64,000 bases of DNA from Cymodocea nodosa (GCA_036874045.1 CM072344.1:15968501-16032500), one strand, 5' to 3'. Counted from the stretch's first letter, positions 37,865 to 50,548 are shown. The notes: generated by a model from the letters alone, not told the origin. Numbers and translations: made by a program.

Positions 37865-40523
37865 TTTTTTTTTAATCCTCTAGAGGAGTATCCATGGAGG
37901 TGATAACATGTGAGTCTCAATGGATACTTGTTTGTGTTTTCCCAGCACTATACCAGAAAAACTTGGATTTGTTACTTCTGTTTTTACTTAGTTAATTTAT
38001 CTTTATGCCTATTCTTTCTTTTAGAAGTAAACAAACAACCTTTAATACAATTTAGATATTAATTCCAATTTGTACTTTAACTGCAAGTGCACAGTGTCTA
38101 TTGTATCAGTGTGCAAGTACAGGTCGATCCCACAGGGAATTACTGAAGAACTTGAGAACTGTTCGTTTGTTAATAATCAAATTTATATATTCAATAAGCT
38201 CTCCGTTGAATTACAGTTAACTCAACGGACAAAGTTCGTTGAGTTATGGCTAACTCAACGGACTAACCTCGTGGACTTAAGTTAACTCCATGAGCTTGTC
38301 TTTTTCTTTTTAATATTGCTATTTACAGAGGAATTTGGCCAACCATTGGGCGATTCCACAGATTGTAAATAATATCAATTAAGCTCTTTAATGTTAGTTA
38401 ACATTGGATTTATCATTAAGCAATACTAACATTCAGATAATTCAAATAGTAACCATTAAAATATTTAAGTCTTTTGAACGAACCAATTTCATTAAACTGT
38501 AAAACCAAAACAACATAAAATAATCACAACATTGACAAAGATAACATTAATCACGATACAACACAAACAATACAACACTCAAATACAACATACAAACATA
38601 GATAAATTGTTTTTGTATTTTTGTTTTAATATGAACATGGAAATGGGCGAAAGGTGAAATGTAAAGTAATCTCACTCGACAGTAAATACTTCTGACACTA
38701 CTTGCAATGTGATTACACCATTGAAAATTAAACCACTTACAATTCTGTCTCCTCTCCCTATAGAATCGCGAGTCCAGAATTGCAAGATGATCTCCTCTTC
38801 AGCATACAGGTATCAACCCGAAGCCAAGGCTAAAAGCTTTACGATCTCCTGAAATATGAGTCGACGCTTGGTGAAAATGGCTTCCCTTCCCGCGACGCGA
38901 TCACTCCTCACAGTAGTTGTCAGGCACTATGTTTGGCTCAGAATCGACCCGACATCAAGAAAGTATTCTCATAGACCTCCGATGGTTGGTGATTGTGGTG
39001 GTGGTAACGATGGTTGGTGTGGTACTTTGGAGAATTGTCGATACTGTCTGTAGAAAGCTCGGTGCTCCTCCTCTATATACACTGGCCATCCATCTATCAC
39101 ACACATTTCTTCTTTTTCTTCTTTTCTTTTATATTTCTTCAGTAGTAACTACTTCTGCTTGAATGGTCAGTTAGATTTCCTTCATTCATATCAACGGCGA
39201 TGGTTTCTTCTCCCTACGCGATACGTGTAGTCGTGGTTTTTCTTCCAACTGTCCTGTTTCTGCAATCGCTATAGTGGCATATTAGAAAATAAATAGTCCG
39301 TGGAGTTACAGATAACTCAACAGACTTTTTTCGTTGATTTAACTATAAAACATGTGCATAAATTTAACTATCCGATGCTTAGGTGCATTTCGAATACTTA
39401 TAAACTTAACTATCCGATGCTCAGATGCATTTCAGATAGTTACAAATAACTCACCGATATATAACTTAAGTAAATCTACTAGATCTCGACACGTGTCAAC
39501 AACATTTTAATCATAAAATATCATTTCGGAGAGTTACAGGTCTAACTATCCGATGCTTAGATACATTTTGGATAGTTAGAGATAACTCACTGAAAATCCA
39601 CTTAAGTCACTTTCCTAAAACATGACACGTGTTCACAACTATTTTATAAATAAAAAGATATTTTGGAGAGTTACACATATAACTATTTGATGCCTAGTTG
39701 CAATTTCGGATAGTTATAGATAACTCACCGAAAGTTCACTTAAGTCATGCATTATGGTTTCGACACATGTACTTCAGGAAATAATAAAATATTCTTTCAA
39801 AACATAACTGTTCGGCAATTTAAACATAACTATCCGATACATGTTCAGTCTATTAAACATAACCATCTGAATATGTTCGGTATGTTAAACATAATTGTCT
39901 AAAATATCAGAAAATTCGGATACTTAAGAATTTCACAGCCTGCAACTTACCGACAGTTCAGAAATATATTAAATTAACATTAATTCCCCAAAATTAAGCA
40001 GATTCTTCAATTAAAGCATATAACGGTGCAATTATAACATAATGGCTTAATTCTCATATGATTAGCTAAATATTATGCAATTAACCATCATTTAACCGTT
40101 AATAATATGCAATTTTTCATTCTAAACAATACTCAAACTACTTGATATACACCAAGATTATCCAAAGAGGCGAAAGCTTGTAGGAGGCCTTGCTAGACTC
40201 CAACATGGTAGATTTCTCCAAGTATCATACACTTTGTCCTGTAGAAATTCCCAACTAGTTGGGGGTACTCTAAGTGGCCCCATTCACCAACTTAGTTGAA
40301 ATTACTAAGTGAGGCAATGTCTACAATATTGGCACGTGAATTGGGTAAGTGGTGCATACACCTACAACTTGTCAAGGCTTGAGCAAAGCTAGCACTACTA
40401 CCTATAGGCATTACACGAGAACTTCCCAGATGGTCACCCATCTTGATTCTGCTCCTGCCCAAACACTGTTAACTCTAGAGTTCTTAGAAGAGTGAGTGCT
40501 TGGTAATAGGTGTAAATGCACCT
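37865..40523 (-). mobile_element. 5S-rRNA-headed SINE, copy S2, split by solo LTR C
   Basis: The outer limits are an exact 14-base target duplication AAATATGTGTTTTG at 37,851-37,864 and 40,524-40,537. On the minus strand it begins with the 5S-like head (40,408-40,523; GATGGGTGACCATCTGGGAA is the preserved C-box region), then the body, and ends in a poly(A) (T run from 37,865). Solo LTR C lies inside the body. Confidence 0.85.
37929..40128 (-). mobile_element. Solo gypsy LTR C, nested in SINE S2
   Basis: A 2.20-kb solo LTR with a perfect target duplication ATACT at 37,924-37,928 and 40,129-40,133. Nearly collinear with solo LTR A throughout. The insertion point falls in the tandem-repeat part of the SINE, which is uninterrupted at the matching place in copy S3. 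Confidence 0.93.
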
Positions 40524-40537
40524 AAATATGTGTTTTG

Positions 40538-40994
40538 TTATCTTATTGTTTCTTGTATGATATTAGAACAAGATCTTAGTCAATCATATCTATCATAAGT
40601 ACTAGAAAGGGTGGAGGATGAAGTTACACAAGTTGGAGTGCAGTAGATGATGAACTTAGTTAAAATAGTTTGTATGAGAAATTAAACGAAGGAAATGATA
40701 GATCTATTGATGAAAAGATAAGAATTGATACTTAAGATAAAGTTATTAAAGAATACAAAGATAACGTAGAATGTAGTATTACAAGAAAAAATGTAAATAG
40801 TCATACAAAGACCTAGCGATTAATGTATAAAAATTACAAAAAGATTTTAAGTCAATGTAGATGGGGTTGAGACTATTTAAATGGATATACTAATATACTT
40901 AAAGAAATATGGAAAGAATTTGGGAGGTGTAGTGGTTTAAGTCTCATGCACCTAGGGTTAGGGTTAGGGCAAGGGCTAGGGTTATGGTTTAGGA
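40538..40994. other. Unassigned AT-rich stretch ending in telomere-like repeats
   Basis: No recognisable coding frame. From about 40,953 to 40,994 the plus strand reads TAGGGTTAGGGTTAGGG and degenerate variants, close to the plant telomere unit TTTAGGG. Confidence 0.55.
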
Positions 40995-41419
40995 TTTTTT
41001 TATTTTTTTTATTTTTTAAAGGGTACTCCTTAGACACTCAAACAGTTTGGTGAACACCAGGAGTATCTTTAGAGTTGATAGAAGGTGAACCTTCATGGAC
41101 ACTCAAACAGCCTGGTATACACCAAAAGTATCCATGGAGGTGATAACATGTGAGTCTCAATGGACACTCAAACAACCTGGTATACACCAGGAGTATCCAA
41201 GGAGACGAAAGCTTGTAGGGGGCTTTGCTAGGCCCACTTTGGTAAGTGGTGCACACAACTACAGCTTGTTAATGCTTGAGCAAAACCAACACTACTGCCC
41301 ATAGGCATTGCACGAGAACTTCCCAAGTGGTCACCCATCCTGGTTCTGCTCCCGCCCAAACACAGTTAACTCCAAAGTTTTTATAGGAGTCAATGCTTGG
41401 TAGTAGGTGTAAATGCACC
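40995..41419 (-). mobile_element. 5S-rRNA-headed SINE, copy S3 (uninterrupted)
   Basis: On the minus strand: a 5S-like head at 41,305-41,419, with GGATGGGTGACCACTTGGGA (C box) and GAGTTAACTGTGTTTGGGC (A-box region); a body; about three tandem units of 58-60 bp (41,034-41,190, each with ACACTCAAACA...TATACACC on the plus strand); then an A-rich tail seen as T-rich 40,995-41,018. Preserved internal RNA polymerase III promoter boxes explain how such a repeat could be transcribed. Telomere-like sequence flanks both sides. Confidence 0.82.
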
Positions 41420-42190
41420 TAGGGTTTAGGATTTAGGGTTTAGAGTTAGGGTTTAAGGATTTTTTTATTATTAAAAAACTCTATCCTTTAAATTCATCAA
41501 GGGATAGTCCTGCAAATATATTAGAAAATCAAATAAAATTTGGTTGAATTGCAATAGATACAACTCTCAGAAATTCCTTTAATTGTGTAAAGATAATTGA
41601 TCAATAAGAATTCTATGCTTTTTATACTAAATTTCCATTTTATGCATATCCTCCATGTTTATCTTGGTGAATTCTTGTGAAAATATGCTAGTATGACTAA
41701 GAAATTTCGGTGAAACTGAAAAATTAGACAGGTCGATGACTTAACTTGGTTCAATTGAAAAAAGTTCTGATCTGACTGAAATTGGTTCAACTGAAGATGG
41801 TTCTGGTCAAACCGATAGTAGTGGTTTTGATCTGATGGGCCATGGTTCAATCGAAAAAAGTTTTGGTCTAACTAACTTTGATTCAATCGAAAAAAGTTCT
41901 AGTCAAACTGACATCAGTTTTTCCAATCTAATTGAAGATTCAGATTGTTAAAGAATCAGTCATACCGAATTTCAATTTAACCAAAAAAAATTTCGGTCAA
42001 ACCAAAATCCAACTAAATCAGTTAGACCAAATTCGGTAAAATCATGAAATTTCCAATGAAGCTGAATTAAAATGCACTTTGGCTGCAAACGGTGTGACTG
42101 TGCCTTTAGTTCGGTTTGACTGAAGGAGTTTGGTCTAGCCGAGCTAAGTTACGGTTTGACCAAAAATTGCATCACATTCTGACATGTTAT
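41420..42190. repeat. Telomere-like tract, then region dense in TTCGGTCAAACCGAA-type motifs
   Basis: Positions 41,420-41,460 hold degenerate AGGGTTTAGG repeats. From about 41,690 to 42,140 variants of TCGGTCAAACCGA and GGTTCAATCGAAAAAAGTT recur many times on both strands. A similar motif cluster lies inside the gypsy element at 56,690-56,850. The region may be an old LTR or LINE 3' end; no boundaries could be fixed. Confidence 0.45.
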
Positions 42191-42199
42191 TAGAACGTC

Positions 42200-45100
42200 A
42201 AAAGCGGTGCTCAGAATAAAGTAGCACCCTTTCCGAAAAATAAGTCTTTTGTATGTAGGATAATAATGATGTGACCAGATAGAAATATTAAAGTAATTCC
42301 TCTCGAATTCTGTTCGATCCGACGAGTAGATTGTGGTGAAATCAGAATGTATAACCCATATTCATTGCTGAAGTGAGACCAAGAAAGCACCAAGAATTGT
42401 GCATTGTTTTATAGGAAAATAATGCAGTTGTGGCGGAAATGCATAATAGCTTTTGACGTGGTAGTAGCTTATCCCAGATTACATCTAGAGAGATCCTTCT
42501 ATTATCCTTTAGATGCTTTGAATAATTGTATAAAATGACTAATTGTCCCCATTAAATTAGAAATATTTGGTTGACTGTTGTGAAAAATAATATCACACCT
42601 ATGATTCCATATACTCTATAAGGAAGTTGCAGCTAAATATTTGAGAAAATTCATCTAAGAGGATTTTTTCTGAGAATTAATTGTGTCTACTCCATTCTTC
42701 CCAGTTGATAACCTGTTGAAGATTGAGAAGATTGTTTAGCCAAATTACCAAATCTTGAACAAAATTGCAGTCGTAAAAAATATGTTGAATTGTTTTTGAA
42801 GATTTTCTGCAAAATCCACAAAAGGAAGATGATATCCGACCTTGGTACGAATATCATCTACTGGAATGATATTTCTATTTAATTTCTAGAGAAAAATAGA
42901 CATTTTAGTAGGAATCTGATTAGACCACATGCCTTTAAGTTGTTTATTTTAATGATGATGTATTCTCATCGAATTCTAAGATGTTTTGATAGAAAATTTC
43001 TACCCATGTAATGAACCTACTTCCTGTAATAAATGTTTGTATTTTCTCCAGTTGTTATTCAACATTCTGCCAATATTGTTGTTGTTACACTTATCTGCTA
43101 TATGATCCAAAGATCCATATATAGCAATAATGGCCTCAGCCCAAATACCTTTTTTATCTATAATTTTTTTGATTTGCTTTAATCTGAAAGCTATGATCTG
43201 ATCTCTCGTGTTTTTGATATCAAGTCCATTCTCTATGATAGGTCTAGCTATTTTGCTCTAAGAAAGTCAATGAAAATTCTTTTTGGTGTTATCTTCTAGC
43301 TAAAAGAATTGAGCACAAATGGAATTGATTTTGTTAATGATACCAAACAGAAGAGGAATAGCTGATAAAGTATGTATAGGTATAGAATTAAGAACATGCT
43401 TTATAAGCATTAATCTACCTCTTTGATTGAGGAATCTTGCTTTCTATCTTGTCATTTTATTCTGTATCTTATCAATCAGATATTGGAAATATTTTATTCG
43501 AGGTTGCCCTTGATTTGTGAACTTTTTGTTAGGCGACACCAAAGAACTTGTTCGGTTTGTGAAAAGTTCTGTGATTTGTTTTTATGCTTATATTAATAAA
43601 TTCTTTTAGAAGTAAACAAACAACCTTTCACACAGATTAGATGTTAAATCCAATTTGTATTTTTAACTGCAAGTACATAGTGTATATTATATTTGTGTGC
43701 AAGTATAGGTTGATCTCACAAAGATTGAGTAAGAATTGTGTACTATTCTAATTTTTATATTGAAGTTTATATGTGTTTAGTTAAGCACTCCGTTAAGTTA
43801 CAATTAACACAACGGACTTAGTTTATGGAGTTATGGTTAACTCAACGGACTAACCTCGTGGACTTAGGTTAACTCCACGAGCCTACCTTTCTTGTTAAAT
43901 ACTGCTATTCACAAAGGAATTCAGCCAACCATTGAGCGGTTCCATAGAGTGTAAATAACATCAATTAAGCTCTTTAATGTTAGTTAATATTAGATTTATC
44001 ATTAAGCAACTCTAACATTCAGATATTTCAAACAATAATCATTAAAATCTTTAAGTATCTGGATGAATCAATTTCAGTAAACAATAAAACTATTTTCTAT
44101 TTTTCTGAATCAAACAAACATAAAACATTCACTATATTGACAATGATAACATTAATCATGATACAATACAAACAATACAACACTTTAATACTAAATGTAA
44201 ACACAAATAGTTTGTTGTTTTTGGTATTTTTGTTTTGATATGTTCCTGAAGATGAGCGAAGGGTGAAATATAAAAATCTCTATCAACAGTAAAAACTTCC
44301 ATCACTACATGCGACACGATTACACTACGGAAAACTTAATCACTTACAATCTTGCCTCCTCTCCCTATAGAATCGCGAATCAAGAATTATAAGATGATCT
44401 CTTCTTTAGCATACTGACATCAACTTAAAACCAAGGCTAGAAGCTTTATGATCTCTTAAGATATGAGTCAGTGCTTGGTGAAAATGACTTCCCTTCCCAC
44501 GACGCGATCACTCCTCATAGTGGTTGGTGATTTTGGTGGTGGTGTGGAGCTTCAGGGAACTTCCGATGCTTCCTGCAATTAGTGTGGTTCACCACTACAC
44601 ATGTTTTCTTTGTCTTTCTCCTCTTCTTTTATATTTCTTTCAGTAATAACTATTTCTGTTTAGATGATCGGTTGGATTTCCTTCATTCATATCAACGATG
44701 GTGATTTCTTCTTCATTCAACGAGTGAATTCCTGTGTGATACGTGCAATTGTGATTTTCTTAGGGGACTCCCCTAAATTAGAAGTGTGCATCATGGAGAC
44801 AAAAGGATTCTTCTTACGTCTTCTGTTGACCACAAAATAGAAGTAAGCAGAGTTGCAGTCTCCTTCCTTGAGCCACCGCACTCTAGCCTTCTGGCAAAGG
44901 AAGATCTCACGACACTTGTCATTAAGAGCGATTTGCCTTTTAAGCTCACCTAATCTAACAACAAATGCCTCATCCCACTCTTAAGAAATAGAAACTTCTA
45001 AATTCTCAATTTGCTGAAGGAGCTGCTCTTTCGCAACAATGATATTTCCAAAAGTTTCTCTATTTCACCTTTTAAGATCAACCTTAAGCCTTCTTAACTT

Positions 45101-45890
45101 AATGCTAAGGTTCTTGAGGGGACAAGAGGAAACCCTATCCTCCCAAGAATCCCACACCACATGAAAAAACTACTCATGGGTAGTCCACATACATTGAAAT
45201 CGAAAGGAGGGTCGTCCCCAAGTAGTTTGAGCCCTAGAGGAGAGGATTATGGGGCAATGATCGAAGAAAATTAGTAGACCAAAAAAAGATGATATATTCA
45301 TGTCTTGCATGGCTCTGTTATTGAGTAACACATGGTCCAGGCGGCGATAGATCCTACCAAGACCTTTCCTATTATTGCACCACGAAAAGTCGTATCCAAC
45401 AATAAGAAGATCAACCAATTGACAAGCATCAATAAAATTATTGAACTCCTCCTATGGCACACCTCCCCTCAAACTTTTTGAAATCCCCCTAATAACCCAG
45501 CTAGAATTGCCCACATTAGACTTGATCTATAGAAGTTGGTCCAACAAACTTCGTCTTAAGGCACGGTCACAAGCAACATAAATGAAAGATAAGTGAGTAG
45601 GGTTATCCACATGCCACGAGCTCTTAACTGAGATCGCTTGCTCATGGACAATCCAATCAGAAAGTTGAAGATGATCTTGCCAGAAGATCTAAATCTTCTC
45701 ACCATTAGTGAAAACATGGTCAAACTTTAGGTGCATAGCAACTTTAGTTGCATGTTCATTAGCTATAAAAGGTTCAAGAATTGTACAAAGGGTCACCTTA
45801 TGCTTCCTAATCATATCAAGCAAGTGACGTTGGGTACCAGGGTTACCCAACCCATGACAATTCCAGATAATTATGTTTTCCATAACTAAT
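42200..45890 (-). mobile_element. L1-type LINE remnant, minus strand
   Basis: The ORF2 start is visible at about 45,883 (MENIIIWNCHGLGNPGTQRH, the usual start of plant L1 apurinic endonuclease). The endonuclease C-terminal part is at 45,170-45,420 (GYDFSWCNNRKGLGRIYRRLDH), then the linker to about 44,770 and the end of the reverse-transcriptase region with the zinc-binding domain at about 42,600-43,550 (LNRNIIPVDDIRTK; FLNQRGRLMLIKHVL). The palm domain with its YxDD motif is missing. LTR fragment D occupies the gap. Many stops are present. The left end is not sharply defined. Confidence 0.75.
43567..44761 (-). mobile_element. Gypsy LTR fragment D within the LINE
   Basis: Matches about 1.2 kb of solo LTRs A and C but is clearly more diverged, with neither terminus intact. 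It replaces the central part of the LINE. No target duplication is visible, so insertion was followed by deletion. This is the oldest member of the LTR family in the window. Confidence 0.75.
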
Positions 45891-46036
45891 AAGTGACAAT
45901 AAAAGAAATAATTGAAATATAAATATGAGTGCGTACCATAGATTAGGAATACGATCTTAGCCGGGTTCAGTTACGCTTGCTCCCAACCTCGGATGATCTA
46001 CGAATGGATAGTAAATGTCTTGACGCACGTTCTATG

Positions 46037-47475
46037 TGTTAGGATCGATAGGCTTACTAGAGGAGAGGTGAATGGTGAAGGTGTGTAAGTTTTACTTCTT
46101 TTAATTTAGAACCGACTGATTCTATTAAACAGAGAGTTGAAGTAATTTAAATGGATGCAAACAGTAAGTAGAAAATAACACACAACAAAATTTTAGGTGG
46201 TTCACTAACTCGGCTAGTCTACCCCCAAGATACACTTGGGCTTCACTAAGTAGACAAGTACTTACAACACTTGCTTTCAGGTTGAAGCAAGAACCAACAC
46301 TTAGAGCTTTCAGGTATAAGCTCAATAACCAACCTTTCTTCGAGCTTTCAAGTTAAAGCTCTCAACCAACAATAAGTTTTCAAATTGAAACTCCTGAACC
46401 AACAGCTTTGAATTTTTCTATCAGAGTTTTAGCACAGGGAGCTTTTCTGCTACAGTGAATCTTTAAGAGTATTCTTGAATGTTGTAGACTTGAGAGTGTA
46501 TTTGGAATTTTTTTGTAGCTCACAGCATGATATGATTATTATCTCTATCTGATATTCTCTTCACTTCTTATATTTATACCAAAAGGTATAACGATCATAT
46601 TTTTCTTCCAACGGATGTATTCTACTGTACTTGCTAAGAAATCAGACCTAAATATGGTAAGTTACCATTCAGGAAGGTATTTCAAGATACCCTTCCGATT
46701 TTCTCAAACTTTCGGATAGTTAGTTGTATAACTTTTCGAAGGATGTTTGTAACTTATCGAAAAATCACTTAAGTCTTTTTGCCATGTAGGATTTCAGATC
46801 GTACATATCAGCTGTCATTTGATTGGATACTTGTAACTATAACTTACCGAACTGTCCTTTGACTGTCGGATAGTTAGCTACAGTAACCCATTGAAATCGT
46901 TCTTTAAGATTTCGACTACTTTCTTATTTCAGCACGTGCATAAAAGAATAACTTAAGTTTTGGATAGATAAGTCTGTAACCTTCTGAAAATTCCTGTTTT
47001 TCGGATAGTTAGCTTTCTAACTCACTAAAAAATTCTTTAGACTTTAGTTCTGGATTTCTGCACGTGGAAAATTAAATGACTTAAGTTTCGGATAGTTAGG
47101 CTTTCTAACTTTCCAATTTTCCTTGATCTTTCGGATAGTTAACTCTTTAACTTTCTGATCATTCAACTAACTATCTTTCATAACTCTTCGAAGGCCTTAT
47201 GATTTCGGATAGTTATTCTTCTAATTGTCCGATGGTATTTATGTTACTTTTTACTCTTTAGATACTTAAGCCTGTAACTTATCGAAAATTAACTTTCTTC
47301 TAGATATTTAGGCTTGCTAACTATCCAATTTTATTGTAGCTTTATAGCAGTAATTTCTGAACTACCTATATCTATTTATCTACCTTCCGATCTTTTGCTG
47401 CACTGTCTTATCTGTGAAATACAATATGTTTCCTCACACAAGTTTTTGCATTATCAAAATACTAGAGTCCTAACA
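46037..47475 (-). repeat. copia-2 3' LTR
   Basis: Delimited by TG and CA and by the adjoining PPT on its right side. It contains at least seven copies of CGGATAGTTA or close variants (46,731-47,330), most followed within a few bases by TAACT...CGA in the opposite sense. Confidence 0.88.
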
Positions 47476-50400
47476 ATCTCCCCCTTTTTGATAATGACAA
47501 AATCATTTACATTTAATTACATGTATTTCACTCCTTAGATTGTTTCTATATATTCAGTCACACAAAAACTAAGTAAAGCAAAGATTTACAAGGAATACAA
47601 TAATGTGGAGTTAATTCCTTCCCTTGACTGTGTGCTGGAAATGGTGTAATTTCCATACTCTTCTCCCCCTGTCTTTGTATTGGGATTTTTCTCCCCCTTT
47701 TTATATTTCTCCCTCTGTTTGTGTTGGAAATATTGTAATCTTCTCCAATTTCCATATTCTTCTCCCCCTTTTTGTCATTATATAAAAAGGTGACTAATAT
47801 CTGTAAAACTGATATCTAATTTGTTCTACACGAGTACATGTTAGCAGAAAGCAAGCTCCCATATGGTGAGCTTTAGGAATAATAGATGAAAGCATTTAAA
47901 GATCATGTAATGAACATATGCCTAGATTTCTTCTAATATGATTAAAGGTTGATTCATTTAAGGGTTTTGTGAAAATATCTGCAAGTTGATTTTCTGTTGG
48001 AACAAACTTGAGTGAGATGTTCCCTTTTTCCACATAATCTCTTAGAAAATGATGTCTGATCTCAATATGCTTGGCTCTGGAATGAAGTTCTGTATTCTTA
48101 GATAAACTTATTGCACTACTGTTATCACAAAGTATGACTGTATTTTGAATTTTCAGTCTGTAGTCTGCTAAAGTTTACTACATCCAAAGAATTTGAGCAC
48201 AACACAGATCTGCTACAATATATTCGACTTTAGTAGTAGATAATGCAATACAGTTTTGTTTCTTACTAAACCATGAAATTAATGAATTTCGAAGTAGTTG
48301 GCATGTGCCACTAGTACTTTTTCTATCAGATATACTGCCTGCATAATCTGCATCACTATAGCCTGTTAATGTTAGGCTGCTGTTAGCTGAGTAGTATAAT
48401 CCGAAATCTTTAGTTCCTTGTACATATTTGAAAATTCTTTTTACTGATTTCAGATGAGATTCCTTTGGTGATGCTTGAAATCTAGCACACAAGCATACAC
48501 TAAACATAATGTCTGGCCTACTTGATGATAGATACAACAAAGATCCAATTATGCCTCTATATTTCTTTTGATTTACTGCAACACTTGAATCATCAATTTT
48601 AAGTTTAGTGCTTGAACTCATTGGAGTATTTGCAGATTTGATGTTTTCATAGCCAAATTTCTTTAACATCTCTTTGTAGTATTTCTCTTGGTTGACAAAG
48701 ATGCCATTTTGCACTTGATGGATCTGTAAACCTAAGTAAGACTTCAATTCTCCCATCATGCTCATTTCAAATTTATTTTTCATCAAATTTTGAAATCCAT
48801 GACAGTTTTTTGATGTAGCTCCAAAAACTATATCATCAACATATATCTATACTATCAAAATGTGCAAATCAAAAGTTTTGATAAACAAAGTGCTGTCCAC
48901 TTTGCTTATAGAGAAATTATTTTTAGTTAAGAACTTTTTCAGTTTCTCATACCATGCCCTAGGTGCCTGTTTTAGACCATATAAAGCTTTGTTTAGTTTG
49001 TAGACATGATCTGGCTTGACTTCATCTTTAAATTCGGGAGGTTGTTTAACAAAAACTTCTTCTTGAATTTCCCCATTCAAGAATGCACTTTTCACATCTA
49101 TTTGAAACAATTTTATTTTCATACTGCTTGCAAAGGCAAGCAACATTCTGATAACTTCTATTTTAGCTATAGGTGCAAAAGTTTCTTCATAGTCAATACC
49201 TTCTTGCTGATTATAACCCTGTGCAACCAGTCAAGCTTTATTTCTGAGTATGTTTCCTTCTTCATCTAATTTGTTTCTGAAAATCCATTTAGTTCCAATG
49301 ATGGATTTTCCTACAGGTTTTTCCACTAATTTCCAGACATTATTTTTCTGGAATTGATTTAATTCTTACTACATGGTCATTGTCTAGTAAATATCCTTAC
49401 AAGCTTCATCTACTGATTTTGGCTCTAATTCTGACACAAATGCATAGTAATTGCAAATATCTTGTGCTTTGCTTCTAGTTTGTACTCCTTTGGTTATATT
49501 TCCAATTATTTGTTTCATGGGATGATCAGATTTGAACTTCCAACTGTTTTGATTCTGATCTAAAGCTTGGGGTTTGAGTTTCTGCTTACATCTACCTTTT
49601 TCCAAAGATTCATTTTCACTATCACTATCAATCTTCAAATTTTTGAAATTCTGTATTAGATTTTCATCAAACTGAACATTTATACTTTCCTCTACTCTTC
49701 TGTCTTTAGTAAAGTATACTCTGTAAGCTTTGCTTCTAGATGAGTATCCAACAAGTATGGCAGGTTTAGATTTTGCATCAAACTTGTCTTTAGCATTTCT
49801 AGTGTTTAAGACAAAGCATTTGCATCCAAATGTCTTAAAGTAACCAACATTTGGAGTCTTGTCAAACCAAATTTCAAAAGGTGTCTTATTTATCATAGAT
49901 TTGATGTAAGTTCTATTGGAGATGTGACAAGCTGTTCCTACAACTTCAGCCCAAAGAAATTTTGGCAGATCAGTGGCATTCAACATAGTTCTAGCCATTT
50001 CTTGCAATGTCCTATTCTTTCTTTCCACTACTCCATTTTGAGCTGGAGTTCTAGGGCAAGAGAATTCATAAAAATTTCCAAATGAATTGCAAAGATTTTC
50101 AAACTCATAGTTTTCAAATTCTCCTCCATGATCACTTTTGATTTTCTTCACTATGAGTTCCTTCTGGTTTTGAATTCTAATGCAAAAATTTTGGAATTCA
50201 CTACATGTCTCATTTTTGTGAGTCAAAAATATTACCCAAGTTAATCTAGAAAAATCATCTACAATAACAAGAGTATATTTTCGACCTCCAAGGCTTGAAA
50301 TTTGAGTTGGGCCAAACAGATCCAGATGTAAAAGTTCCAATGGCCTTTTGGTGGTAATTTCATATTTGCTATGAAGAGAAGTTCTCTTTTACTTTCCTAG

Positions 50401-50548
50401 CATACAGTCACTACACACCCTGTCTTTCTTGAATATAAGTTTAGGTAGTCCCCTGACAAGATCACCCTTGGATAACTTTCTAAGAGTCTTCATACTAATG
50501 TGACCAAGTTTTTTATGCCACAACCAATCATCTTCACTAGATGCTACC
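46037..50548 (-). mobile_element. copia-2: Ty1/copia element, interrupted by the gypsy element
   Basis: Minus-strand copia of the same broad lineage as copia-1. The 3' LTR is 46,037-47,475 (TGTTAGGACTC...GATCCTAACA on the minus strand) and the PPT 47,476-47,489. RNase H and reverse transcriptase span about 47,900-49,300 (SWFSKKQNC; QIDVKSAFLNGEI; YGLKQAPRAWYEKL), integrase about 49,380-50,340 (LDLFGPTQISSLGG; VIVDDFSRLTW; PAQNGVVERKNRT), and the pre-integrase segment reaches 50,548, where the gypsy element begins. The upstream half lies beyond that insertion and outside the window. A few breaks are visible. Confidence 0.9.

Noticed and set aside
34975-41419. Cassandra-type terminal repeat elements as the source of the 5S-like sequence
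   Set aside because: No paired LTRs, PBS or PPT are seen; poly(A) tails and a 14-base target duplication favour a SINE. Kept as the main alternative.
40953-41460. A chromosome end
   Set aside because: Telomere-like units are few, degenerate and interrupted, with ordinary sequence on both sides.
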